From Orthonyx spaldingii (Eukaryota; Chordata; Aves; Passeriformes; Orthonychidae): a stretch of DNA of 64,000 nt. This document shows, piece after piece, positions 32,601 through 42,217 of this stretch (positions are counted from its first letter, which is position 1; every line of letters begins with the position of its first letter). The DNA lies in the NCBI GenBank assembly GCA_013397795.1, contig VZTJ01000523.1:2677636-2741635 (forward strand), given 5' to 3'. The notes beneath the pieces are model-generated. The model saw only the letters and a program-made list of their open reading frames with translations, searched no databases and was not told the origin of the DNA. A program made the translations under genes and the position numbers.

Positions 32601-35600
32601 TGAGTGCCCAGAGAGGGCACAGTGAGGACAATCACAACTGCCACCACCAGAGCAGCAGCTCAAGGTTTGGCTGCTCACAAGAATCCCAGAGTAGCTGGAA
32701 GGGACCTCTGGAGATCACCCAGTTCAAGGCAGGGTCACCCTTTGGAGCAGGTGACACAGGGATGTGTCCAGGTGGGTTTGGGATGTCTTCAGAGAGGGAG
32801 ACTCCACACCCGCCCTGGGCAGCTGTTCCAGGGCTCTGCTGGAACAACCCTCATGGAAAGAAGTTCTCCCTCAGGCTGAGGTGGAACTTCTTGTGTTGTA
32901 CTTTATGGCCATTGCTCCTCATCCTGTCACTGGGCACCATCCTCTGACATCCCTTGGAGATATTTATATGGATTATGAGATTCCCCTCAGCCCTGCCATG
33001 ACCCCCCCCNNNNNNNNNNNNNNNNNNNNNNNNNNNNNNNCCCCCAGACAGAAAAACGAGCGTATGCATCCCAAAATCTGCAGGAGGAGGCTCCCTGTGG
33101 TAGCTGGGGTAGGACCTGAGGTGGGGCTCAGGTGGGGAAGGTGGATCTGATCCAGCTCTGCACCAGTTCCTCTACTTGGAGCGACCAGATGGGCCTGGAG
33201 CACGTGCTGAGCCTGCAGAACCTCCCTGGCTGAGGGTTTATTCATAGAAATCAAAGCTCAGCTGCAAATCCTCCAGCAGGGAGACAATGGAGCCTCTCAT
33301 GCTGCGGGAAGGGAGCAGCAGCTTCCAGAGGAGCCCGGCATTTCCAGCGCTCGGTGCAGCTCAGCTGCACTCAGGGCTCAGCTGCAGCCACATTCCTGCC
33401 CCTCTGGAACATCTGTTCTCCTCTCATTAGTGCTGGCCCTGTTTTGTAACACAAGGAACTCTGTGAGATTGCTGAAGCTCAGGGTTTGACCCGGGGCGTT
33501 GCGAAAAGCCCCGGCTCTCAGGAGCGGAATTCAGACGGAATCACCAGTCACTCCCAATAACGTCGCTCACCACTCAAAGCGCAGCTGGAAAAGGAGCTGA
33601 GCTCTGGTCGAGTTTGAGCACAGCCCCTGGGAGCTCAGAACCCACCCACAAGCGCAGTCAGGGCAAGTGTCTGGAAGTGCCACTGAGGTGACAACGGCCA
33701 GAGAATTCCTTCTCATCCTCAGCAACTCCAAACCTTCCAGTGGCCGCCCCACGGCCTCATCCCAACCAGGGAAGGACAAACACCCCCAGAGCAGCTCCAG
33801 GGATGGACCCCATCAGCAGCACCTCGTCACAGCTTTAGAAACATCCAAACAACGAAGCAGAGTTCCTTCTGGAACAATCCAGATCCCAACTGGAAGGGCT
33901 GCTGAGGAAGCCAGGGGGCAAAGGGAGGTTGTGGATGGGTCAGGACACACTGACCACTATTCCACTGTGATCCCTGTGAGCCAGGACAATTCCTCGCCCT
34001 GCACACCACACAAATGGGCTCCTGCCTCTCCCACCTTTTCCTATTTAACATCCAACTGGGACAGCAACACAGCAGAGCTCAGTGAGGAATTCTGGGCTCC
34101 AGCAGTCAGAGAATCATGGAATCATCAACTGGTTTGGTTGGAAGGGACCTTAAAGCTCTTCCCATTCCACCTCCTGCCATGGGCAGGGACACCTTCCACT
34201 ATCCCAGGCTGCTCCAAGCCCTGTCCAGCCTGGCCTTGAACACTTCCAGGAACATCCACAGTTTCTCTGGGCAACCTGTGCCAGGCCTGGAGCAGAGCTG
34301 GAACCAGCACCCAAACATCACTCTGGGTTTTTAGGGACAAGACCATAAACAGAACCCTGTTATCATAAGCCTGGGAATAACACAGAGATGGGGATATGTA
34401 AATAAGCCGCAGCCTTAATTTTATCACAGTAATAACAAATACTGCCAGCAACATCCCAGGAAAGGGATGAGTTTACCCTCAAAGATTAAAACATCATATT
34501 ATTCCCAATTTCTCCCATTTAGGGGGAAATCACTGAGAAATTCTGGGGGAAATTAATAAGAACAAGCACTTTGTGGTGAGCCTTTCCTTCTGGGAGCGTC
34601 TCCCGTGCTCCAGGATCCAGGAAATGTCCAGTATTTACTGCGTGCTCATCACCATGGTTTCGGAGCACAATAAGGCTCTATCGCCCTGCATCCATCTGTT
34701 TTTCTGGGAATGCTTTGGGAATTGCACGGGGCTGACACAAAGGCACCCATTGTTCTGGAGGCAGAGGGACGAACCTGCCCTTTCCACAGGAGAGGAAGCC
34801 GGCAGGAAAAGTTGCTATTGTGAGCTGGATATTAAAAAAACCCCGTGGAACAAATGTCCTATTGCAGCCAGTGCTGCCGGGTCGGGAAAGGGGGATGGCT
34901 GGGACAGGGGACCTGTGGGATTGGGGGCCAGGTACCCCCAGCCAGGCTGGTATCAGCTACCTGATAAACCATCCCAAAAACATCCAAAATCTATCCTAAA
35001 CCCAGCCTAAAAGCCAGGTTGGCATCAGCTACCTGATAAACCATCCAGAACCCATCCTAAAAGCCAGGCTCAGGCATCAGCTACCTGCTAAACCATCCAG
35101 AAAATATCCCAAATCAACCCTAAGCCCACCCTGAAACCATCCTAAAATCACCCTAAAACCACTCTAAAGCCAGGCTCTGGTATCAGCTACCTGCCAAACC
35201 ATCCAGAAACCATCCAAAACCCACACTAAAACCACTGTAAGACCATTTTAAACCCACCCTAAAACCATCTTAAAACCACACTGAAATCACCCTAAAACCA
35301 AGCAAGCAAGCCCTAAGAGGGTAAAACTGGACCCACGTAGCTGGAGCATCACTTCCAATGCTCCAGGTAGGAGCAGGGATGGGGAAGAGCTTTAAATCCC
35401 CCAGAATTTCATTTTCCTTTCAATCCAAAGCCATTTGCAGCTCCTGGAGTTCTCCTCCAGGACTTTCCTCAGCAGGAAGAACTGCCAAAGTAGTAGGAAC
35501 CAAATTGTTGTCAGCTTAAGGCCAGCCATCTGCTCAGCCTCTTCCCAGCTGCCATGCTCCCAATCAAAGCCTGGAGAACAATCCCTGATGTTTCTCACCA

Positions 35601-38600
35601 AGCTCAATATGAAAAAATCTAGGAAGGAAAAAAAATAAAACCCAACAAACCAACAACTCCAAACCCAAAATGCAAAAAAAACCCCCAGAAACCAGGAAAG
35701 CAGCCCGGCAGGGATCTAACTGGGAACAGAGATGAAAGTAGGAGAAAAAGAAACTATTTTATTTGTTTAAAACAATGTTTTTTAAAGAGTCCTATTGACA
35801 TCTGCTTTGTAAATGCTCTGTCATTATTTATAACCTCCAGAGCACGGAATTGTCTCTGGAGTTACAACCATGCTACTCCCAGATTTTGGCTTTGTTAGCA
35901 AAGAGCCAGCAGCATTTTTACTGGCACTCTGGGAATAGAGATCTAACATTTCATACCCAGTTTATTTAAAAGTGGACTAATTTAACATCCTTGATGGTTC
36001 CTTTTAGCACAACTGTTGCTGATTAGCAGCTCCAGAATGATTTGTTCATCTGGGAGCAGCGGCGGTTCCACGGCAGCATAAATACACCAGGGCAAAAGGG
36101 AAGGAGGGGGAAAGGAGAAAACAGGGAAGAGGCTTGGAGAGGGGCAGGTTTCAGGGAATTAAAGGAAATGAAGCAACAGGTGGAGCTGGGAACACAGAGG
36201 AGAAAAAAAAGGAAAGAAAAATAGAGTGGAAAGGGATGGTCCTGAGCCTTGAGAAGCTGGAAAAATCGGTGGCAGTTTTTAAAGCTGAACAAAAGTTGGG
36301 TTTGGTGGCATGGACAGGGAAGTGGCTTCAAGATGGTGATCCCAGGACTGGGACAGGCACCAGCTCCCAGCAATCCCCCGGGATGCCCCAGGGCTGGAGG
36401 GATGCAGGGACAGGGAGAGGGACCTCGGCCAGAACACGACCTCAGCTGCTTTCACTGGCCCCAGGGCACTGTGGGTGCAGGGCCACAACCCAAAATTAAG
36501 CAAACCCAACTATAAAACATGTCAGGGGTCAGAGGCCTGAAAGCAGAATCCTCCAAGGAGGAGTCCCTGAAATTCCAGAGTCATGTTGGGGGTGACAGGA
36601 TCCAACTGATGGCTTTGCACACAATTTTCCTTGGATTTTTTAACAAAGAGGCACCAAAGCAGCTTTGCTCCTCCCATGTCCCATCCCTGTGGATCCGTGC
36701 TCTGGGCACAGCCAGGGCCATCACCCTCCCCTGGCTGCACAGAACCAGCTCTGCCCTGTCCCAAAATCACCTCTTGCACAGCAAAAGGCTTGAAAGCAAA
36801 TCCTCCAAAAAAGAAAAAGATTTTGGGAAAGGAACCGTGTTCTCCCTGATGTTTATAAATCATCAAAGCCAGCCCGTTGTTGGTACCAGGATGAGCAGGA
36901 CTGGAAGAGCTGGGAAGGGTCGGAGCAGCCTCCCTCCAACCCCAGCTTCCATGCTCAGATCACTTTGGTCTTTCCCTGCATGTGTGAAAGCACTTGAAAG
37001 TTCATAAAATTAATTCCAGACAAATATTAGCGAGGCCTCAAGTGGAAAGCACATCTCCTTCCTCCTGGGAATTTATAGTTCAGCCACTTTTATCTTGGGG
37101 AGGTTCTTTGGAGATCAAAGATGCGATCAACTTTCCCTTTGTGAAACTCACGAAGAAAACGGTGTTATCAGGACCGTGACATGATTTTATTTATTAGTTT
37201 AATGATTCATTGCCCTGCTCTGACAGCAAGATTCCTTCACACAGGTCTAAAACAAACAGCCTGAGTTCCCCAAGGCTGTGGCTCTGTTTGTTTCTCGATT
37301 TTATGGTTGTTACAAGGTCAAGCCCTGCCCTGACAGCTCCCACTTGTTAAATGCAGCTCTAAAACCACCACGGCCAAACACGGGGCAACCACTTGCCAAA
37401 GCCAGAGGGACACAACCTGTCACCCTGGCAGGTTTCCCCACCTCCATCACCTGTGGGGTAAAAATCCCTAATTTTCAAGAAGACACAGGTAAGAATCACG
37501 GGATCAGAGAGGCTGGAAAAGGCCTCAGAGACCATCGAGTCCAACCTGTGACTGATCCCAGCTCAGAGCGCTGAGTGCCACGTCCAGGCCTTCCTTGGAC
37601 ACCTCCAGGGATGGGGACTCCAAACCTCCCTGGGCAGCCCCTTCCAATGCCTGACCACCCTCTTCATAGAGAAATTCTTCCTGGTGTCCAACCTGAGCCT
37701 CCCCTGGCCCAGCCTGAGGCCGTTCCCTCTCCTCCTGTCCCTGTTCCCTGGGAGCAGAGCCCGACCCCCCCGGCTGCCCCCTCCTGTCAGGGAGTTGTGC
37801 AGAGCCACAGGGTCCCCCTGAGCCTCCTTTTCTCCAGGCTGAGCCCCTTTCCCAGCTCCCTCAGCCTCTCCTGGTGCTCCAGACCCTTCCCCAGCTCCAT
37901 TCCCTTCCCGAGACTGAAAAAGTGGTGGAAGTGACTCAACTCTGAGCATCCAGGGAACATCAAGGAAATCTGGGAAAGGAATGCCCGTCACGAAAGGACA
38001 ACACTGGGCACAAGGGTGATGGGCAAAACCCTCATTAGACACCAACCTTCAGCCTCTGTTTCTGCCCTCAGCAGCTCTCTGCACATCTGGCAAGGCAGAG
38101 GCAGCCTGAGGGGTGAAGTTAATCCCTCCCAACATCTGCCGGCAGCGCTCCATCGACACCGCCCGCATCCAGTGGGAACTTGCTACTACACAAGCGACTG
38201 GAGAAGACACTGGGATAGATTTCAAGGAGACTGGGACAAGGACTGGGATGCTGCCTGAGCCATCTGAGCACCAGAGAGACACCGGCTCCAAAACTGATGG
38301 CCCCCGCTGGGCTGGAATCACTCAGGGAGTCTGTACCAAATGCATCAGACTTGTCAGCATTCCGGGGAAGAGGAATCCAGGGAGTTTCACCAAGCCCTTT
38401 CTTGGAGCACAGCCACAGGGAAATGCTTCTCCACTGTGAAACTGTGAAGGTTTCAGGGGAGAAGGGAAACTCACGGAGCTGGACTGGAAAACGAGCGATG
38501 ATAACGGAGTCAGGACTCAGGCTTAGCCACGCACAGACCACAACTCCACCAGTTCTGTCCCTGCTTTCCCTGGCATCCAGTCCTTTCCCCTCTCCTATAA

Positions 38601-39210
38601 AAGGGCATCTGTGCTTTCCTGCAGTAGGGAAGCACAGGAGCTCTTCCAGGAGTTCATGCTCCCGTCTTTGTGTCACGACAATCATGGAAAGCCAGGACTG
38701 GAAACCAAATTCCTCACACTGAAATCAGGGACCTTCCTGCCCTTTTAATCCAAGGTTTGTACAACTCTGCCTTCACTTCACAGGGACTTTGACCCCACCT
38801 GAGACTCCACAGAAATGCAAAACCCCCTTAGAGCAGTCACCAGTTGGGGATGCAGATGTTCCCAGCTGTTTGTTGGATTGTGAAAAGCTCCTTGATGTTT
38901 TTAAGCAAAGCCGGGTGTGCAGAACAACAAATAAAGGCAAACAAGTACAAATCAAAGCCTTAAACGAGCGCTGTTTGAGGAGTCAAGGGTGCAATTCCTA
39001 AGCAGCATTAATTCACACAAAGCCTACAGTTGCAGAAATCAGAACTCCTGGAATTCCTCATCTGGGAGGGAACCAAAATCAGGGAGAAACTGAGCAGGAC
39101 TCACCGTCGGGCCCTTCGCTGCCTTTACTCCTTTTATTCCGACGGACGCGTCTCCCTTCTTCTCCAACGTGCAGCTTCTCCTCGGGGTGAAAGAAGTTCA
39201 GCAAGGCCAG
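14420..39210 (-). CDS. EDA: Ectodysplasin A, exons 2-8 (exon 1 outside the window)
   Basis: Seven exons join without a frame break into 261 residues, two more than the 259 that human EDA has after its exon 1. Exons: 39210-39105, 22734-22705, 19651-19472, 18662-18628, 18525-18474, 16186-16056, 14671-14420. Order of parts: stalk end, dibasic furin site (RRVRRNKR), basic VKNKKKGKK linker, collagen-like Gly-X-Y run, linker, TNF homology domain, stop. EDA is a type II membrane TNF-family ligand, shed by furin and trimerised. The A1 form binds EDAR and the A2 form binds XEDAR, driving NF-kappaB signalling in placodes of feathers, scales, teeth and glands. The TNF domain is nearly invariant across amniotes and here differs from human at only a few positions (NFNTC for NYNTC, GDAPAS for GEAPAS). 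Exon 1 is missing because intron 1 runs off the right edge. Confidence 0.97.
14672..16055 (-). other. EDA: EDA intron 7
   Basis: A 1.4-kb intron bounded by GTGAGT (A1 donor) and CAG. No repeat of the CR1 type and no other exon was recognised in it. Confidence 0.85.
16054..16062 (-). promoter_or_regulatory. EDA: Alternative 5' splice sites for EDA-A1 and EDA-A2
   Basis: The minus strand reads CAG, then GTAGAA, then GTGAGT. Use of the distal donor (GT at 16055-16054) keeps Val-Glu and gives A1. Use of the proximal donor (GT at 16061-16060) removes these two residues and gives A2. In mammals these two residues decide receptor choice, EDAR or XEDAR. GTGAGT is the stronger donor, consistent with A1 as the main form. 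Confidence 0.9.
16056..16186 (-). CDS. EDA: EDA exon 7 (start of TNF domain; A1/A2 switch)
   Basis: A 131-base exon encoding DLSGGVLNDW through IYSQVE, 44 codons with the G carried from exon 6. It opens the TNF homology domain. Two in-frame acceptors are visible: TGAG before 16186 and TTTCAG before 16177. The second would drop Asp-Leu-Ser. Two in-frame donors at its end give the A1 and A2 isoforms. Confidence 0.96.
16527..16870 (-). mobile_element. CR1 LINE 3' fragment
   Basis: Reverse-complement CR1: 'GGAATGGGTTGGGTGGGAAG', then GCCATGGGCAGGGACAC, CCAGGCTGCTCCAAGCCC, and the AATATCCCATCTAGATCTAC block. It lies in EDA intron 6, so it is in the same transcriptional sense as EDA. Confidence 0.92.
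17713..17737. repeat. (GGAT)n microsatellite
   Basis: About six perfect GGAT units in EDA intron 6; a likely length-polymorphic marker. Confidence 0.9.
18474..18525 (-). CDS. EDA: EDA exon 6
   Basis: A 52-base exon encoding PAVVHLQGQGSAIQVKN plus one base, the linker just before the TNF domain. Acceptor CCCTTGCAG, donor GGTAAGG. The peptide is identical to the mammalian one. Confidence 0.96.
18628..18662 (-). CDS. EDA: EDA exon 5
   Basis: A 35-base exon between acceptor TTTTGCAG and donor GTGGGT, encoding (G)ATDKASSRDIQ. It matches the position and phase of the human exon (AADKAGTRENQ), but the sequence differs, as expected of a flexible linker. The intron to exon 6 is only 102 bases. Confidence 0.93.
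19225..19345 (-). mobile_element. CR1 LINE 3' fragment
   Basis: Short reverse-complement CR1 end: 'GGGTTGGAAGGGACCTTAAA', then 'CAGGTTGCTCCAAGCCCTGT'. Confidence 0.8.
19391..19431. repeat. 12-bp tandem repeat (GGTGACATCTCC), about 3.3 copies
   Basis: Three perfect consecutive copies plus a partial fourth, 40 bases downstream (in EDA sense) of the exon 4 donor. Confidence 0.9.
19472..19651 (-). CDS. EDA: EDA exon 4 (collagen-like region)
   Basis: A 180-base exon, 60 codons, encoding KKAGPPGPNGPQ through VQGPS. It carries about nineteen Gly-X-Y triplets with a single interruption at GTTVMG, exactly as in mammalian EDA. This segment mediates bundling of EDA trimers. Acceptor TTTTCCAG, donor GTGAGG. 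Confidence 0.97.
19652..22704 (-). other. EDA: EDA intron 3
   Basis: A 3.05-kb intron with one CR1 fragment (20362-20590). A repeat-poor, AT-rich stretch at about 21750-22060, with AACAATG and TTAAATG words, could be conserved noncoding DNA. No other exon was found. Confidence 0.85.
20362..20590 (-). mobile_element. CR1 LINE 3' fragment
   Basis: Reverse-complement CR1: 'GTGGTTTGGATTGGAAAGGA', GCCATGGGCAGGGACACC, CCTTGGACACTTCCAGAGG. Located in EDA intron 3. Confidence 0.92.
22705..22734 (-). CDS. EDA: EDA exon 3 (micro-exon)
   Basis: A 30-base exon encoding (G)PSSVKNKKK(G). The acceptor has a strong polypyrimidine tract (about 15 T) ending TTTGTAG; the donor is GTAAGT. The human exon is 24 bases (PVKNKKK), so this copy has two extra residues, Ser-Ser. 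The exon bridges the furin site and the collagen-like region. It is missed by any minimum-length frame search. Confidence 0.93.
22903..22975 (-). mobile_element. CR1 LINE 3' end, short
   Basis: Only the terminal part is present: 'CACAGAGTGGTTGGGGTTGG', then AAGGGACCTTTAAAGATCC. Confidence 0.8.
23547..23745 (+). mobile_element. CR1 LINE 3' fragment, plus orientation
   Basis: Forward CR1: 'CCTGTGAGGCCCTGGCACAG', GGTGCCCAGAGAAGCTGTGG, and the terminal 'CCAACCCAAACCGTTCTATG' with the usual TTCTATGAT end. It directly precedes copy 1 of the 235-bp duplication. Confidence 0.92.
23801..24035. repeat. 235-bp duplicated segment, copy 1
   Basis: It matches 41950-42184 at 234 of 235 bases (C here, A there, in the word CCCAACCCAG). 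It begins TTATAAGATTCACAGG and ends GCGAGACGCGAGC. The flanks on both sides differ from copy 2 apart from AT-rich similarity over roughly 25 bases at the left. On the minus strand it has a pyrimidine tract followed by TAG, resembling a splice acceptor, and an A/T-rich end. I do not recognise the family. Confidence 0.93.
24828..24968 (+). mobile_element. CR1 LINE 3' fragment
   Basis: Forward CR1 end: 'CATCCCTGGAAGTGTCCAAG', GGCTTGGAGCAACCTGGGAT, 'CTTTAAGGTCCTTCCCACCC', ending near TTCCATGAT. Confidence 0.92.
27687..27743. repeat. (TATCCATG)n / (ATCC)n simple repeat
   Basis: Four TATCCATG-like 8-mers followed by five ATCC 4-mers; a compound microsatellite in EDA intron 2. Confidence 0.9.
28070..28394 (-). 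mobile_element. CR1 LINE 3' fragment
   Basis: Reverse-complement CR1 in full 3' order: 'GGAATGGTTGGGTTGGAAGG', GCCATGGGCAGGGACACC, CCAGGCTGCTCCAAGCCCC, CCTCACCACCCTCACAGGG, CTCCAGCTTCCTTGGAGG. Confidence 0.93.
28395..28540 (+). mobile_element. CR1 LINE 3' end of a second subfamily, plus orientation
   Basis: Forward: 'CATTCCTGGAGGTGTCCAAG', GGATGTGGCACTCAGTGC, 'TGGATGATCTTGGAGGGTTT'. It abuts the reverse CR1 at 28070-28394, so two copies sit back to back in opposite orientation. Confidence 0.88.
32117..32305. repeat. Purine-rich duplicated unit, two copies of about 95 bp
   Basis: Unit 1 (about 32117-32212) and unit 2 (about 32213-32305) share the order TGGATGAAT, an AAGGGGGAAAAAGA purine run, GGAAACCCA, GAGAGAC and CTCTTGG. 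The purine strand is plus; EDA transcription would make it a long pyrimidine tract in the RNA. Confidence 0.8.
32688..32998 (-). mobile_element. CR1 LINE 3' fragment
   Basis: Reverse-complement CR1 of another subfamily: 'GAATCCCAGAGTAGCTGGAA', GGGACCTCTGGAGATCACC, CCGCCCTGGGCAGCTGTTCC, GAAAGAAGTTCTCCCTCAGG. It runs up to the poly-C before the assembly gap. Confidence 0.85.
33010..33040. other. Assembly gap (31 N)
   Basis: A run of N with nine C immediately to the left and five C to the right. The placeholder length need not be the real one. Confidence 1.
34106..34290 (-). mobile_element. CR1 LINE 3' fragment
   Basis: Reverse-complement CR1: 'CAACTGGTTTGGTTGGAAGG', GCCATGGGCAGGGACACC, 'CCAGGCTGCTCCAAGCCCTG', ending near GGGCAACCTGTGCCAGG. 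Confidence 0.92.
34939..35310. repeat. Two-level degenerate minisatellite
   Basis: The core word ATCAGCTACCTG recurs four times (about 34952, 35024, 35076, 35182), each preceded by AGCCAGGCT/GTT and followed by AAACCATCC. Between the cores, a shorter 10-12 base unit (CCATCCTAAAA and relatives) repeats many times. Unit spacing is irregular (roughly 71, 53 and 107 bases) because copy number of the short unit varies. Confidence 0.85.
35740..36050. promoter_or_regulatory. Candidate conserved noncoding element in EDA intron 2
   Basis: A repeat-free AT-rich island between repeat-rich stretches, with dense homeobox-like (TAATTTAA) and forkhead-like (TGTTTAAAACA) words. It resembles vertebrate conserved noncoding DNA in composition, but conservation cannot be judged from one sequence. 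Confidence 0.25.
37494..37930 (-). mobile_element. CR1 LINE 3' fragment (young-looking subfamily)
   Basis: Reverse-complement CR1: 'GATCAGAGAGGCTGGAAAAG', CCTTGGACACCTCCAGGG, CCTCCCTGGGCAGCCCCTTCC, GTTCCCTGGGAGCAGAGC, 'CTCCAGGCTGAGCCCCTTTC'. It is very similar, in inverted orientation, to 58330-58757. Confidence 0.92.
39105..39210 (-). CDS. EDA: EDA exon 2 (stalk end and furin site)
   Basis: A 106-base exon, the same length as in human, encoding LALLNFFHPEEKLH through SEGPD plus one base. It carries the overlapping furin motifs RVRR and RNKR that release the soluble ligand; human mutations at these arginines cause hypohidrotic ectodermal dysplasia. Acceptor CTTCTTGCAG, donor GTGAGT. It begins with Leu where the human exon begins with Met. 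Confidence 0.97.
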
Positions 39211-41740
39211 CTGCAAGAAGAGGGACAAGCTTAAGCATCTCTGCAAGGCTGGTTTAGCCAAGCTGAGAGATTGGAGCCTGAATGCCAAATCCTTCCCGTC
39301 AGGGATAGAGCGGGAGAGCCAAGGGAGACGCGAGAGGGCTGCTCACGGATCTCAGCCCATCCCAAGGAGTTGTGTCCCCTCAGAAGTGGTCTGAGACTTG
39401 GGAAAACTCCACCTGAGGGGTTTCAGCATGGAGAATCCTTCCCCCAGGAATGGGGGGCTGCAGGCCAGGGCTGCAGGGAGATCTATGGCTGGAAATAATC
39501 AAACACCTCAAAGGCCAATGCGATAATTCCTCATTTTTCTCTGCAAAACTTGCTCAATCCTGGAGTTCTTTCTCCAGCATTACTCACTGCCAGTAAGTTT
39601 TTCCTCTTTCAAGCTCTCCTCTACAAGCCTCATTAGCTACTGAGATTCAAAGGTCTTCAGGGACCTTTAAATCCAACCCAATATGCCACATAAATTAACA
39701 CTTTAAACCTACAGCAACATTTGTAACACGAGCTTTGCCAGGAGGCAAAAATTTTATGCAGCGACCTCTTATTCAGGGGAAAATCGCCGCTGCCTTAAAA
39801 ACTCTTTAACGGATCAACAACCCGACCCAGAAATTGGAATTCGGGGTTAGGAACCAGAATCCCAGCTACCCCCGGGTGTGGCAGCTCATCACCGGAGGCG
39901 TTTTCCTGTTATTTCCACTTCATAAAAAAGGGAGTTCAAAGACCAGTTAGGGACCAAACACCTTCTGGGTGTTACTGCTTCCAGCAGCCAGGGCTGCTCC
40001 GACCACGATGGGGTTTTCTTGGTGAAGAAACCCGATCATGGTGATTTAAGCCGTAAATACACAGCAAAACCAAACACAGCCCATGACAAGAACCAGGAGG
40101 CTTCAAAAAGCAGCCCCAAAGGTTATCGAGCTCGTCATTGTTCTGAGAACAAAACCTGGGGCATCAAAAGCATCTCTGAAAGGGCAGAGAATAACAAACA
40201 CCTCCCCTGAATTGTCGGGCTCGTTAAACTCCAGCCCATAAAAGTCCCTATCACGAGCAATAATCGCTAAAGGCCCTTGGCTTTTCACAACCCCCGGGGC
40301 TCTCACCTCCCCTCTCCCTGTGCATTCCCAAGGTATTTTCCAAGCACAGCTCCCTTCCCAACCTCAGAGCATCCCAGGCCTCCATGTCTTGCTTTACCCC
40401 AACAAGCTCCAGTGCAGTCTCACAAATGGAAACGCGTGGAAACTCTCTGGTTTCCCAAAAAAGAATCCCCCAAAGTGTTTCTCAGATTCCCAAACTGTTG
40501 TTATTCCTTCTGTCCCTGTGCAGGCAGATCTGCAGAATTCCTGGGTGTTTGTCATGGCAATGACGTTGTGACAGAAAGGATCCCGAAACGCTGTGGGATG
40601 AGCTGGGATCAGCTTCCCAAAGTTTCCCTGCTGGCCTTTTAAACATCCCTAAAAAGCAACGATGAGTAAAACTTCTCTGCCTGGGGAAGGCCAGTTCAGG
40701 GTTGGATGGAGAACTGGAGGCTCTCGTTTACAACAAGGAGTAAAGGGCGAGGACAAGGGGCACAGCTCCCCGTGCCCACCTTCCCAAAGCTCCCACATCC
40801 CACTGCCCTGCCCCAGGGCTGGAACGCTGGAGCAGGAAGCTCCTGCAGGCACCACCAGCACCTTCCCTGACAGACCAGAGCAGAGCAAGGGAGGAGAACA
40901 AGTGACTTTCTCTTTAAACCCCTTATTTAACTCGAGCTGAAGCACTGCAGAACTAATTGCATTATAATTCCGGTTAAAATGTCAATGAAATCCTCGGCGT
41001 GGCTTTGGAATGCTGTTATTGGATCATTATTGGGGTTTTACAGAACAGGGTGAAATAGAGGCTGTTCCTCCAGGCTGAACAACCCCAATTCAACTGCTCT
41101 GCTCCAGGTTTTAATCTGATGTCACTTGTCACTGACCACTCAGAAAAACACTAAATTTTGGCTAAAAGTAACCTGTCCATTAAACTTTGTGTTTTTAGTC
41201 AGAGAGAGAAACGACAGCGAGAGGGTGAATGATTAAAACACACCTTTAACTTCGGAAATAAACCCATGAAAGCAGCTTGTGACACTAATTGTGACCACAG
41301 CAGCTGCTGCTTTGGGACAACTCCCAGGAAATGGTGTTCTCCAGCAGCAGTGACACAGCAGCTCCTAGGGAATACCTCCCGTTGTGCTTGGAATTATGCA
41401 AATAACGACACTGACCCCCAAGTGACTGGCACGGAGGGGTCAGGGGTCCAGCTGGGGACAGAGGGAATGCTCAGATCCCTGGGAAGGTCAGGGGCAGGGA
41501 AAGGGTGACCAGGCCTCCTGCAGCCACCCGAGCTCCCGAAGGCCAAGTCCCTCTCCGGGGGCTCAAGGGCTCCGTTGTTCCGGGGCTGCAGCTGCCGGAG
41601 CTCGGGGGACACTCGGGGGACACTCAGGGGACGCTCGGCCGCTGCCTCGGCCATGAAGGGCCCGTCTGTGTCCGTCTGGGAATTGTGGCTGGCACCACTC
41701 GGATGCTTTTTCCATTCACCGCCCCCGAGACAGCAGTAAT

Positions 41741-42217
41741 ACACTGGGAAGAAATTCCTCCCTGTGAGGGCCTGGCACAGGGTGCCCAGAGAAACCTTGG
41801 CTGCCCCTGGATCCCTGGAAGTGTCCAAGGCCAGGCTGGACAGAGCTTGGAGCAACCTGGGATAGGGGAAGGGGTCCCTGCCTGTGGCAGGGGGTGGGAC
41901 TGGATGGGCTTTAAGGTCCTAATTTTTAATAATATTTTATAGTATTTGTTTATAAGATTCACAGGTTGGACAACACACGGCTTCCTGATCACAGCATCCC
42001 AGCATCCCACTAGGAAGGACACCAGACTGCAAAACCTTTCAGGCTGGGCAACCAGGCTCCTGATTGTGCACTTCTGAGCCCCACCAGTCCTCACTGCAGC
42101 CACCAGCCAGTGAACAACACTAGAAGAGGAAAAAAAAATCCCATTTAAAGATCCCAGCCCATCCCAAACCAGCGAGACGCGAGCTTTACAGTCCCTTCCC
42201 ACCCAAACCTCTGCATC
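41741..42217 (+). mobile_element. CR1 LINE 3' fragment interrupted by the 235-bp segment
   Basis: Forward CR1 runs from 'CCTGTGAGGGCCTGGCACAG' to GGGCTTTAAGGTCCT at 41920. It resumes at 42183 with GCTTTACAGTCCCTTCCCACC and CCAAACC. The segment between them is AT-rich sequence plus copy 2 of the duplication. The repeated GCTTTAAGGTCCT / GCTTTACAGTCCCT at the two edges resembles an imperfect target-site duplication. Confidence 0.85.
41950..42184. repeat. 235-bp duplicated segment, copy 2
   Basis: One mismatch from 23801-24035 and in the same orientation, 18.1 kb away. It lies inside a CR1 element. The immediate CR1 flanks of the two copies differ at roughly one base in ten, so the segment is much younger than its flanks or has been homogenised. 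Confidence 0.93.

Larger units (their letters stand above)
22735..39104 (-). other. EDA: EDA intron 2
   Basis: A 16.4-kb intron. It contains nine of the listed CR1 fragments, one copy of the 235-bp duplicated segment, minisatellites at 27687, 32117 and 34940, a 31-base assembly gap, and repeat-poor AT-rich stretches (for example 35740-36050). No further exon or antisense gene could be supported. Confidence 0.8.

Noticed and set aside
34939..35310. CRISPR-like repeat array
   Set aside because: The unit spacing is irregular, the repeats are degenerate and the host is a vertebrate; it is a minisatellite.
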